Made by a program: the position numbers and the translations under genes. From CAYOEZ01 sp964402955 (GTDB lineage Bacteria > Chloroflexota > DTOL01 > DAOUCN01), in assembly GCA_964402955.1 (NCBI GenBank), contig CAYOEZ010000053.1, forward strand, positions 1 to 23,248: 23,248 bases of DNA, read 5' to 3'. Each line of letters starts with the position of its first letter. Position 1 is the stretch's first letter. The notes beneath the pieces were generated by a model. The model searched no databases and was not told the origin of the DNA. It saw only the letters and a program-made list of their open reading frames with translations. Shown one piece after another: positions 15,420 to 22,675 of the stretch.

Positions 15420-16691
15420 GTGAAAGTTTTGATCGTTGGCGGTGGCGGCAGAGAGCAGGCGCTGGCCTGGAAGGTGTTACAGTCGCGGCGAGTGGAGAGC
15501 GTGCTGATTGCTCCCGGCAACGGCGGTACAGCGGCTCTGGGGCGGCGTGCTGAGAACGTGGCGGTGTCCGCTGAGGATGTGACCGGGCTAGTTGACCTCG
15601 CCGTGGCGCAACGCGTCGATCTGGTCCTCGTTGGGCCGGAGGTCGCGCTTTCGCTTGGCCTCGTCGACCAGCTTCAGGCGCGTGGCGTGCCCGCCTTCGG
15701 ACCGCAACAGGCGGCGGCGCGTATCGAGTCGAGTAAGGTCTTCGCCAAGGACTTCATGCATCGCCACAACATCCCCACGGCGCGCTATGCCTCGTTCACC
15801 GATCATACCGCTGCCCTCGCTCATCTTCGTCTGGTTGAGTACCCGGTCGTGATCAAAGCCAGTGGTCTGGCAGCGGGCAAGGGAGTCCTGATACCTGCGA
15901 CGATGGCAGAGGCCGCCGCCGCCCTGCGCACCCTGATGGTTGAGCGCACGTTCGGCGCGGCTGGCGATGCTGTCATCATTGAGGAACGGCTGAGTGGGCC
16001 GGAGGTCTCGCTGCTGGCCTTCTCTGATGGGCGCACGGTGGCGACAATGCCGCCCGCGCAGGACCACAAGCGCGTCTTCGATGGCGACCAGGGGCCGAAC
16101 ACCGGTGGGATGGGCGCCTTTGCGCCGTCGCCGTTGGCGACAGCGGCCCTGATCGATGAGGTGACGCGCACCGTGCTGTTGCCCACCCTCGACGGCCTGC
16201 GCGCCGAGGGTATGCCGTTTGTCGGGGTTCTCTATGCCGGGCTGATGCTGACGAGGGAAGGCGCGCGCGTGTTGGAGTTCAACTGCCGTTTTGGCGACCC
16301 GGAAACGCAGGCCATCATGATGCTGCTCGAGAGCGACTTGGTGGACGTCATCGAGGCGTGTCTGGCGGGGCGACTAGCAGACGCGCGCGTGCGCTGGCGC
16401 GCCGGCGCTGCCGCCACGGTTGTGCTGGCGGCGGGGGGCTACCCCGGCAGCTATGAGCGCGGCAAGCTGATCAGCGGGCTGGATGCAGCGCGTGCCCTCG
16501 ATGGCGTCGTCGTCTTCCATGCAGGCACGAAGAACGTGGGGGCGGATGTGGCGACGAACGGCGGCAGGGTCTTGAATGTCTCCGCCGTTGGCGAGACGCT
16601 TCCTGCTGCCCTGGCGCGGGCCTATGGCGCCATTGCAAAGATACACTTCGATGGCGCGCACTTCAGGCGCGATATCGGCGTGCGGGTGTGA
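15420..16691 (+). CDS. purD: Phosphoribosylamine-glycine ligase (GAR synthetase)
   Basis: A 423-residue ATP-grasp ligase joining phosphoribosylamine and glycine (step 2), of normal length. The N-terminal KVLIVGGGGREQALAWK domain, the ATP-grasp core (VIKASGLAAGKGVLIP) and GPNTGGMGAFAPSP are diagnostic. EFNCRFGDPETQ carries the Mg ligands. A GTG start at 15420 fits the conserved N-terminus and lies nine bases after GGAGGA (15405-15410); an upstream in-frame start at 15378 would add residues not typical of the family. purM follows 59 bases later. Confidence 0.95.
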   Translation: MKVLIVGGGGREQALAWKVLQSRRVESVLIAPGNGGTAALGRRAENVAVSAEDVTGLVDLAVAQRVDLVLVGPEVALSLGLVDQLQARGVPAFGPQQAAARIESSKVFAKDFMHRHNIPTARYASFTDHTAALAHLRLVEYPVVIKASGLAAGKGVLIPATMAEAAAALRTLMVERTFGAAGDAVIIEERLSGPEVSLLAFSDGRTVATMPPAQDHKRVFDGDQGPNTGGMGAFAPSPLATAALIDEVTRTVLLPTLDGLRAEGMPFVGVLYAGLMLTREGARVLEFNCRFGDPETQAIMMLLESDLVDVIEACLAGRLADARVRWRAGAAATVVLAAGGYPGSYERGKLISGLDAARALDGVVVFHAGTKNVGADVATNGGRVLNVSAVGETLPAALARAYGAIAKIHFDGAHFRRDIGVRV

Positions 16692-16750
16692 TGGGCGCGC
16701 ACCATACTCAATCGACGCCTACCCAATTGATACAAGAGGATAGCAAAGCA

Positions 16751-17773
16751 ATGCCCCAGAAAACGGACAAAGCGAGCGCATATGCAGCAGCCGGCGTCTC
16801 GATTGACGCCGGAAATGAAGCAGTCAGGCGCATGAGCGCGGCGGTGCGCAGCACCTACAACGCACGCGTCCTCGCCGGCATCGGCAGCTTTGGTGGTGTG
16901 TATGACGCAAGCCTTCTGGCAGGAATGAAAGCGCCCGCCCTGGTGGCATCGACCGATGGCGTGGGCACGAAGATCATGCTGGCGGCGGCCTGCGGGCGCT
17001 ACGAGTCGATTGGCCACGACATCGTCAACCACTGCGTTAACGACATCCTGGTGCAAGGCGCCGAGCCGCTCTTTTTTATGGACTATATTGCGTCGCCGCA
17101 TCTCGACCTGCAGATGGTAGCGTCGGTTGTCGGCGGCATTGCTGCTGCCTGCCGCGATGCCGGCTGCGTGTTGCTGGGTGGGGAAACGGCTGAGATGCCA
17201 GGCGTCTATGCGCCCGGCAAGTTCGATCTGGTCGGCACAATTGTCGGCGTTGTCGAGCGCGCGCGCATGCTGCCCCTGGATACGGTTGCGGTGGGCGATG
17301 TGGCGCTTGGCTTGCCGTCCAGCGGCCCCCACACCAATGGCTATTCGCTGATTCGCCGCGTGCTGGGCGACACGCCGCTCGATACATATGTCGAAGGCGT
17401 TGGCGTCCTGAGCGATGCTCTGCTTGCCCCCCATCGCTCGTACCTGTCCGCTGTGCGGGTCTTGCGCCAGCGTCTCACGGTCAAGGCGCTGGCGCACCTG
17501 ACGGGCGGGGGCTTCATCGAAAACGTGCCGCGTGTCCTGCCTTTGGGCACGAGCCTGCGCCTACTTCCAGACTCGTGGCCGGTTCCTCCCCTCTTTGGCT
17601 ACCTGCAGCAGAAAGGCCAGATTGATCGCGCCGAAATGTACCATGTGTTCAACATGGGCGTCGGCATGGTTGTGATCGTCTCTGCCCAGGATGCCGAGGT
17701 CGCGCTGGCGGGTGGCGAGGCGATGTGGCGCATCGGCGAGGTGGTGGCGGGCGAGCGCGAGGTGTTGCTGTGA
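16751..17773 (+). CDS. purM: Phosphoribosylformylglycinamidine cyclo-ligase (AIR synthetase)
   Basis: A 340-residue AIR synthetase closing the imidazole ring from FGAM with ATP (step 5). SAYAAAGVSIDAGNEAV begins the mature fold. Hallmarks are STDGVGTK, HDIVNHCVNDILVQGAEPLFFMDY, LLGGETAEMPG and GLPSSGPHTNGYSL. The ATG at 16751 (AGAGGAT just upstream, conserved N-terminus) is preferred over GTG/ATG at 16688/16691, which overlap the purD stop and would add about 20 unrelated residues. The stop overlaps the purN start by four bases. Confidence 0.95.
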   Translation: MPQKTDKASAYAAAGVSIDAGNEAVRRMSAAVRSTYNARVLAGIGSFGGVYDASLLAGMKAPALVASTDGVGTKIMLAAACGRYESIGHDIVNHCVNDILVQGAEPLFFMDYIASPHLDLQMVASVVGGIAAACRDAGCVLLGGETAEMPGVYAPGKFDLVGTIVGVVERARMLPLDTVAVGDVALGLPSSGPHTNGYSLIRRVLGDTPLDTYVEGVGVLSDALLAPHRSYLSAVRVLRQRLTVKALAHLTGGGFIENVPRVLPLGTSLRLLPDSWPVPPLFGYLQQKGQIDRAEMYHVFNMGVGMVVIVSAQDAEVALAGGEAMWRIGEVVAGEREVLL

Positions 17774-18405
17774 GCGATCGTACGGCGACAGACCTCGACA
17801 ACGCGCCGCACAAGGCGCGCATCGTGGCGCTGATCTCGGGGCACGGATCCAATCTACAGGCCATCATCGACGCCTGCGCCGCGGGAGAGCTTCCTGGGGA
17901 GGTCGTGTTGGTCGTCTCGAACCGGCGCGATGCCTATGGCATGGCGCGTGCGTACCAGGCCGGGATACCCACGCTCTACTTCCCCTTGAAACCCTATCTG
18001 GCCGGCCGCGGGCGGGCGCAGTACGACGCCGATCTCGCAGTGCAGGTTGCCGCCTACCGGCCGGATGTGATTGCTCTGGCCGGTTGGATGCACGTTCTGA
18101 GTAATGCCTTCCTGCAGCGCTTTCCGGGCAAGGTGATCAACCTGCACCCGGCGCTGCCTGGTACATTCCCCGGTACTGATGCCATTGCGCGTGCCTACGC
18201 TGCCTATCGCGCGGGGAGCATAACCCACACGGGCATCATGTTGCACTTTGTCCCCGACGAGGGCGTGGATGTGGGGCCTGTTATCACGAGCGAGGTTGTC
18301 CCCATTTTCGCCCACGATACGCCGCAAAGCCTGGAGGAGCGTATACATGCGACTGAGCACCGGCTCTATGTGCATGCGCTCAAAACGGTGGTCGCGACTT
18401 TATAA
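17770..18405 (+). CDS. purN: Phosphoribosylglycinamide formyltransferase (folate-dependent)
   Basis: A 211-residue GAR transformylase using 10-formyltetrahydrofolate (step 3). ISGHGSNLQAI is the phosphate-binding start. INLHPALPGTFPG contains the catalytic Asn and His, though PALPG replaces the commoner PSLLP. THTGIMLHFVPDEGVDVGPVI carries the catalytic Asp region. It starts at GTG 17770, overlapping the purM stop (GTGA), so the two are coupled. A longer frame start at 17725 lies within purM. The gene ends the purine cluster; no strong terminator is seen before the next promoter. Confidence 0.93.
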   Translation: MSDRTATDLDNAPHKARIVALISGHGSNLQAIIDACAAGELPGEVVLVVSNRRDAYGMARAYQAGIPTLYFPLKPYLAGRGRAQYDADLAVQVAAYRPDVIALAGWMHVLSNAFLQRFPGKVINLHPALPGTFPGTDAIARAYAAYRAGSITHTGIMLHFVPDEGVDVGPVITSEVVPIFAHDTPQSLEERIHATEHRLYVHALKTVVATL

Positions 18406-18435
18406 ACTGTTCTGTTTACAAACGTGTTTTCAATA

Positions 18436-18465
18436 TTGACATCTTGACGCGCGCTGTGGTATACT
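18436..18465 (+). promoter_or_regulatory. Promoter of the nuo cluster
   Basis: TTGACA at 18436-18441 and TATACT at 18460-18465 are separated by 18 bases. TGTGG precedes the -10, giving an extended -10 like those of the purL and SDR promoters. A second TTGACG lies at 18444-18449, too close to act as the -35 but possibly part of a tandem TTGAC site. Transcription should begin near 18472, with a leader of about 86 bases. Confidence 0.75.
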
Positions 18466-18485
18466 TTATTTGCTGAACCACAATT

Positions 18486-18538
18486 GCCGTCCACATAGCC
18501 GATAGATACGGGCGGGCGCAGCACGAGCCGTCCGTTTT
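18486..18538 (+). promoter_or_regulatory. nuoB leader with two mutually exclusive hairpins (candidate attenuator)
   Basis: ACGGGCGG (18508-18515) pairs with CCGTCCGT (18528-18535), an 8-bp stem with one G-T pair, and runs into four Ts, which is terminator-like. The same heptamer GCCGTCC occurs upstream at 18486-18492. Its last six bases can pair with the same GGGCGG arm, which would prevent the downstream stem. This competition is typical of transcription attenuators. The ribosome site TAGGAG follows at 18546-18551. No known riboswitch class is recognised. Confidence 0.5.
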
Positions 18539-18557
18539 GTGTGTGTAGGAGTCGACC

Positions 18558-19247
18558 ATGCCTGCATCCGAGCAAGATCGGGTCGAAGCTGCCGTGCAGC
18601 GTAGCGTTCTCGTCACACGGTGGGACAAGTTCATCCACATGATCGACCAGGTGTACAACTATGGCCGCCGTTGGTCTATCTGGCCGTTGTCGTTTGGTCT
18701 TGCTTGTTGTGCCCTCGAGATGATGGCAGCAGGGGCCGCGCGTTTTGACCTCGCTCGCTTTGGCGCAGAGCTGTTTCGAGCCACGCCCCGCCAGGCTGAT
18801 CTGATCATTATCTCCGGCACTGTCACCAAGAAAATGATCCCTACCATTGTCCGCCTGTACAACCAGATGGCCGAGCCAAAGTATGTGATCGCGATGGGAG
18901 CATGCGCGACGTCAGGCGGCCCGTTCAAGGCCGGCTACAACGTTGTCTCCGGGGTCGATCGGTTTCTGCCGGTGGATGTCTACATACCGGGCTGCCCGCC
19001 GCGGCCCGAGGCTCTGCTCTATGGCATCATGAAGTTGCAAGAGAAAATCGACAAGCAGACCATTCGTAACGAGTCATGGTACAGCAAAGGCCCCGGGCAA
19101 CAGATTCCCATTCCCATCCTCGGCCCAGATCTCTATGATCCGCGCCGGGTTGAGGAATTCAAGGCGAAGTTGGCTGAGCCCAAACCCGAGATTCCTCCTG
19201 CCGCAGAGTCTTCCGCACAAGCAGCGCCGCACGGCGGACACGCCTGA
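18558..19247 (+). CDS. nuoB: NADH-quinone oxidoreductase subunit B (complex I)
   Basis: A 229-residue complex I subunit that holds the terminal iron-sulfur cluster N2 and passes electrons to quinone. The four N2 ligands are visible: the tandem pair Cys50-Cys51 in LACCALEM, Cys116 in GACATSGG, and Cys146 in GCPPRPE. SGTVTKKM and VYIPGCPPRPEALLYG are family signatures. The C-terminal 45 residues are Pro/Ala/Glu-rich and poorly conserved. TAGGAG lies seven bases before ATG 18558. It is first in the operon behind its own promoter and leader. A 131-base palindromic spacer separates it from nuoCD. The subunit is peripheral, on the cytoplasmic side of the membrane. Confidence 0.95.
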   Translation: MPASEQDRVEAAVQRSVLVTRWDKFIHMIDQVYNYGRRWSIWPLSFGLACCALEMMAAGAARFDLARFGAELFRATPRQADLIIISGTVTKKMIPTIVRLYNQMAEPKYVIAMGACATSGGPFKAGYNVVSGVDRFLPVDVYIPGCPPRPEALLYGIMKLQEKIDKQTIRNESWYSKGPGQQIPIPILGPDLYDPRRVEEFKAKLAEPKPEIPPAAESSAQAAPHGGHA

Positions 19248-19255
19248 AAGATCAG

Positions 19256-19364
19256 GCCCTCACCTGCTCCCCGCATCTCCGGTTAGAGAGCGAGTTGCAA
19301 ACCCGCCGCTCAGGCAGGTTTTCGACCTGCCCGACAGGGAGAGCGGCCAGGCAGGGATGAGGGC
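19256..19364. repeat. Nested palindromic element between nuoB and nuoCD
   Basis: The outer arms are GCCCTCA (19256-19262) and TGAGGGC (19358-19364). The middle arms are CCGCTC (19306-19311) and GAGCGG (19341-19346). The inner hairpin is GGCAGGT-TTTCG-ACCTGCC (19313-19331). Three concentric stems in 109 bases fill nearly the entire spacer. It may be a mobile palindromic repeat or a processing/stability element between two co-transcribed genes. Confidence 0.6.
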
Positions 19365-19378
19365 GTGGAGTTGAGATT

Positions 19379-21124
19379 ATGCCTGCGATTGACAAGACAG
19401 CCATTGCCGCCAGACTCAACGAAGCCGTGCCGGGCGCCATTGCCGGTGAAGATGCGGTGGGTATCATCGTTAACCGAGAGAAACTGCTCGAGGCGTGCCT
19501 CTATCTCCATGATGCGCCAGAGCTGAAGTTTGACTATTTGTCCAATCTCACCGCTGTTGACTACGCCGACCGTTTCGAGGTCGTCTACAATCTGACCTCC
19601 ACATCGTTCATGGGTGGGACGCTAACCGTCAAGACCTCTGCCGACAAAGCCAACCCGGAAGTGCCCTCGGTCTATCCCATTTGGCGAGGCGCCGACTTCC
19701 AGGAGCGCGAGGTTTGGGATCTGATGGGCATTCGCTTTACCGACCATCCCAACCTGAAGCGCATCCTGCTCTGGGAAGGCGTCGACGGGCATCCTCTGCG
19801 CAAGGACTGGAAGGAAGCCTACTACGAGGAGCCAGACAAGCCTTTTGCCAGTCGCTGGCCTGAGGGCTACCATAAGCGTGACGAGACGCGCGTGCCCTTC
19901 GGTGACAATATCGAATTCCCGGCTGATTGGGATCCCGATACCTTCCAGCAAGCGCCGGAAAACGTGCGCGAGGTTGACTACGCTGAACTGCGCGAGGAAG
20001 TGACCAGCACTCTTGCGACCGATTCCTTCATTGTGAATATGGGACCGCAGCATCCGTCGACGCATGGCGTGTTACGCATGCGTATTACGCTGGACGGCGA
20101 GACGGTGCTCGGTCTCGAGCCAGTTGTCGGCTACCTGCACCGTAACCACGAAAAGATCGGCGAGCGCAGTGGCTACGTCCAGAACATGCCCTACACCGAC
20201 CGCCTTGACTACGTCACGTCGATGGCCAACAATCTCGCCTATGCGGTGGCGGTGGAGAAGCTAACAGGCATCAAACCGACCGAGCGCGCCGAGTACATTC
20301 GGGTGATCATGGTAGAGTTCACGCGTGTCATGTCGCATCTGGCGTCATTTGGCTGGTGGCTCAACGATTTGGGAGCGTTCTTCACCCCGCTCATCTATGC
20401 TCTGGAAGAACGTGAGTTCATCCTTGACCTGTTCGAGATGACGTCAGGCGCGCGCATGATGTGCAACTACATGCGCTTTGGCGGCGTGGCGGCCGATCTG
20501 CCGGCTGAGTTCATGCCGTTGGCCCGGGATCTGGTTTTGAAACGTCTGCCGCGCAAGGTGGACGAGTTTGACGCTCTGCTAACGAAGAACGAGATCATCA
20601 AAGTGCGCTCGCAGGGCGTCGGCATTCTGCCGCGCCACATGGCGATCAATTACAGCACGAGCGGGCCGGTCTTGCGTGGATCGGGCGTGGCCTTTGATCT
20701 GCGCCGCGCCGATCCTTACTCAATCTACGATCGTTTTGACTTCAAGGTTGTGACACGCCCCGAGGGCGACACCTACGCCCGCTATCAGGTGCGCCTGGGT
20801 GAGATTCGCCAAAGCCTGAAAATCCTGGAGCAGGCGCTCAAGCAGATTGACGACACGCAGGCGGGCGATATCCTCTCGGTCAAGAAGGCATGGTTGCTCC
20901 GCCCGCCCAAAGGCGAGGCGTATGGCCGCACCGAGACGCCAAAGGGCGAATTGGGCTTCTATCTTGTGTCCGACGGTACGGCTACTCCCTACCGCTACCA
21001 TGTGCGGTCGCCTTCTTTCATCAACCTGGGCGCCCTCGGTGAAATGTGCAAGGGGTATAAGGTGGCCGATGTGGTCGCTATCCTCGGCAGTATCGATATC
21101 ACGATGGGGGAGGTGGATCGCTAA
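19379..21124 (+). CDS. nuoCD: NADH-quinone oxidoreductase subunit C/D fusion
   Basis: A 581-residue fusion of two complex I subunits. Residues 1 to about 185 are NuoC (30-kDa type), including REVWDLMGIRF, HPNLKRILLWEG and GHPLRKDW. A charged linker (about 186-215) leads to NuoD (49-kDa type) from about 217, with MGPQHPSTHGVLR whose His lines the quinone site, RSGYVQNMPYTDRLDY, and the C-terminal MGEVDR. E. coli also has a C-D fusion, but in many lineages the two are separate genes. NuoD carries no metal, although it descends from [NiFe]-hydrogenase large subunits; no Ni-binding CxxC pairs are seen here. GGAG lies eight bases before ATG 19379. The stop and the nuoI start share a base (TAATG). 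Confidence 0.94.
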   Translation: MPAIDKTAIAARLNEAVPGAIAGEDAVGIIVNREKLLEACLYLHDAPELKFDYLSNLTAVDYADRFEVVYNLTSTSFMGGTLTVKTSADKANPEVPSVYPIWRGADFQEREVWDLMGIRFTDHPNLKRILLWEGVDGHPLRKDWKEAYYEEPDKPFASRWPEGYHKRDETRVPFGDNIEFPADWDPDTFQQAPENVREVDYAELREEVTSTLATDSFIVNMGPQHPSTHGVLRMRITLDGETVLGLEPVVGYLHRNHEKIGERSGYVQNMPYTDRLDYVTSMANNLAYAVAVEKLTGIKPTERAEYIRVIMVEFTRVMSHLASFGWWLNDLGAFFTPLIYALEEREFILDLFEMTSGARMMCNYMRFGGVAADLPAEFMPLARDLVLKRLPRKVDEFDALLTKNEIIKVRSQGVGILPRHMAINYSTSGPVLRGSGVAFDLRRADPYSIYDRFDFKVVTRPEGDTYARYQVRLGEIRQSLKILEQALKQIDDTQAGDILSVKKAWLLRPPKGEAYGRTETPKGELGFYLVSDGTATPYRYHVRSPSFINLGALGEMCKGYKVADVVAILGSIDITMGEVDR

Positions 21125-21705
21125 TGAACGGACTCGGAATTGCCCGTGGCATGCTCATTACGCTGTGGCACTTTCTCCTGACCTACGCTGAGGATCTCAA
21201 GCGATTTCCGCGTCGCTACCGCAAGGACGCTGCGTCTGTGCATCAGAGCGCTGATATGCGTGGCGTCTCGACGGTGCAGTATCCGGAAGAACGCTTGCAG
21301 GTGTGGGAGCGCTTCCGCTCTTTCCCGGTCTTGATCTACGAGGCTGCCACGGGGGAGGAGCGCTGCACGGCGTGCGGTATTTGCGCCAAAGTGTGCCCAC
21401 CGCAGTGCATCTGGATCGTGCGCGCCAAAGGGCCAGATGGCCGGCCTAAGCCGCAGGCGGATGAGTTCATCATTGACGTCTCGATCTGCATGTCGTGTGG
21501 GTCGTGCGCCGAGTTCTGCCCGTTCGATTCCATCAAGATGGATCACCGCTATGAGCTGTCCGCCTATGAGCGGATGGAGACCTTCATCTATAATAAGAAG
21601 GATTTGCTGGTTTCGACCGATTACTACGCCCAGATTCGCCCGCTTGCTGCCGCCGAAGAAGATGAAGACCGGCGCAAGAAGGCCGAAGCAAAGGCAGCGC
21701 GGTAA
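21124..21705 (+). CDS. nuoI: NADH-quinone oxidoreductase subunit I
   Basis: A 193-residue 2x[4Fe-4S] subunit that carries electrons (clusters N6a/N6b) toward NuoB. The motifs are C81-x2-C84-x2-C87-x3-C91-P and C122-x2-C125-x2-C128-x3-C132-P. The N-terminal segment GMLITLWHFLLTYAEDLKRFP is the amphipathic membrane-contact helix of the family. The C-terminal 30 residues are a highly charged Glu/Lys/Ala tail. It starts at ATG 21124 overlapping the nuoCD stop. In typical operons nuoH stands between D and I; it is missing here, as are nuoA and nuoJ-N, so the membrane arm must be encoded elsewhere. Confidence 0.94.
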   Translation: MNGLGIARGMLITLWHFLLTYAEDLKRFPRRYRKDAASVHQSADMRGVSTVQYPEERLQVWERFRSFPVLIYEAATGEERCTACGICAKVCPPQCIWIVRAKGPDGRPKPQADEFIIDVSICMSCGSCAEFCPFDSIKMDHRYELSAYERMETFIYNKKDLLVSTDYYAQIRPLAAAEEDEDRRKKAEAKAAR

Positions 21706-21788
21706 GAGCTTTGCGATTGCCGATCAGGTAACGGACATCGTCACGGCAAAACTGGCACGTGCCAATCGGACGCTCCTGGGAGGCAGCG

Positions 21789-21950
21789 ATGTGTGCGAGT
21801 GAGGAACAGCCCAGCCCGCGAGCCGTCATTGCCAATCTGTGGGCGCCGATACCTTTGGGAGACAAGCTGCGCATGATCGCGCGCAACTACTGGATTCGTA
21901 TGGTCAAACGGCAGTCCTGTTGTGGTCATCCTGGCGAACCAGGCTGTTGA
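21789..21950 (+). CDS. Small protein with C-terminal CCGHPGEPGC tail, unknown function
   Basis: A 53-residue open frame 83 bases after nuoI. I do not recognise an established family. The first 20 residues are Pro/Ala-rich. Residues 23-42 (LGDKLRMIARNYWIRMVKRQ) look like a basic amphipathic helix. The protein ends in SCCGHPGEPGC with Cys44, Cys45 and Cys53, which with His47 could bind a metal or iron-sulfur cluster. ATG 21789 has a strong GGGAGG five bases upstream. A GTG at 21759 could extend it by ten residues but lacks such a site. Its location between nuoI and two ferredoxins suggests a role in complex I or ferredoxin function, such as electron transfer, assembly or cluster delivery; this is inference. 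The clear ribosome site and a terminal Cys-rich motif directly before the stop argue that it is real. Confidence 0.6.
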   Translation: MCASEEQPSPRAVIANLWAPIPLGDKLRMIARNYWIRMVKRQSCCGHPGEPGC

Positions 21951-22228
21951 AAAGGTAGCGTTGCAGCGCCTGGTTCAGGCGCAAAGTAACACAATCAATG
22001 GGCGCGACCATCTGGTGCGACAATGTATTCCCCGGCAGCCAGGGACGGCGGGTGTCCCGGGTGGCGGCGAGACAGAAGAAGTTGCCGATGCTTCTGCTGT
22101 CCTGGGGCGTTCGATGAAGATCGGAGGGCGTTCCCATCTGTTGGTCCGGGCAAAGGCGTCTGAGGACGCCCGTATTGGCCCGGCACGCAATGGGACGATA
22201 GGTAGTAGAGTTGTCGGAGGACAAAGCA
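21951..22228. other. Intergenic spacer with hairpins before the first ferredoxin gene
   Basis: No gene is supported; the open frames here do not look like protein and lack ribosome sites. GCGCCT-GGTTC-AGGCGC (21966-21982) forms a hairpin 15 bases after the small gene. GGCGTC-TGAG-GACGCC (22153-22168) forms a second, nested in CCGGGC...GCCCGG. Neither has a T-run. No convincing promoter was found, so the ferredoxin genes may depend on read-through from the nuo promoter. Confidence 0.45.
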
Positions 22229-22489
22229 ATGGCCTACATCATTTGCCAGCCCTGCATCACGGTCAAGGACACTGCGTGCGTCGCTGTTTGTCCGGTTGAC
22301 TGCATTCATCCCACCAAGGATGAGGCTGCGTACGCGACGGTCGACCAGTTGAGCATCGATCCTGATGAGTGCATCGACTGTGGCGCATGTGTTCCGGAGT
22401 GTCCGGTGGATGCGATCTTCCCCGGCGATGAGGTTCCTGAGCAGTGGAAGTCCTTCACCGCCAAGAACGCTGTCTACTTCAAGAAGTAA
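22229..22489 (+). CDS. 7Fe ferredoxin ([3Fe-4S][4Fe-4S], Thermus/Azotobacter FdI type), copy 1
   Basis: An 86-residue soluble electron carrier. By comparison with 7Fe ferredoxins, Cys9, Cys17 and Cys58 should hold a [3Fe-4S] cluster and Cys21, Cys48, Cys51 and Cys54 a [4Fe-4S] cluster. Cys9-x7-Cys17 lacks the central Cys that an 8Fe ferredoxin would have. Cys6 and Cys25 are extra. The N-terminal ICQPC(I)TVKD and the C-terminal VPEQWKSF segment are close to the Thermus thermophilus ferredoxin. Between the clusters there is a HPTKDEAAYATVDQL loop. GGAGG precedes ATG 22229. The gene lies downstream of nuoI, where a ferredoxin could feed complex I; this is inference. Confidence 0.9.
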   Translation: MAYIICQPCITVKDTACVAVCPVDCIHPTKDEAAYATVDQLSIDPDECIDCGACVPECPVDAIFPGDEVPEQWKSFTAKNAVYFKK

Positions 22490-22491
22490 AG

Positions 22492-22508
22492 CCAGCGTGC
22501 GGCGCTGG
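22492..22508 (+). other. Short hairpin after ferredoxin copy 1
   Basis: CCAGCG-TGCGG-CGCTGG begins three bases after the stop codon, a 6-bp GC-rich stem. No T-run follows, so it may act as an mRNA-end stabiliser or weak terminator between the two ferredoxin genes. The remainder of the 186-base gap to copy 2 has no recognisable gene and becomes A/C-rich just before the next ribosome site. Confidence 0.35.
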
Positions 22509-22675
22509 TCGGGACAGTCACGTGTTCGTTCTCGATGACGGAGACAGGGCTGGAGTGCGAGAACGGGAGTTGCTCAGTAGACTGACTTGTAGATGTGCGC
22601 CGAACATCAGTGGTATCACCGTTCCAAACCATAGCATCAACAACCAAACACAAACAACAGGAGGATCTACGCACT

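Noticed and set aside
18406..18435. Terminator for the purine cluster after purN
   Set aside because: The sequence is AT-rich, but I see no stable hairpin before the nuo promoter.
21966..21982. Hairpin after the small gene as an intrinsic terminator
   Set aside because: It has a 6-bp stem without a following T-run and is unlikely to end transcription.
22587..22619. Possible promoter for ferredoxin copy 2 (GTGGTATCAC at 22610-22619)
   Set aside because: It shows the GTGG extension but the -10 is poor and no -35 hexamer lies at 16-18 bases; the nearest TTGTAG is 21 bases away.
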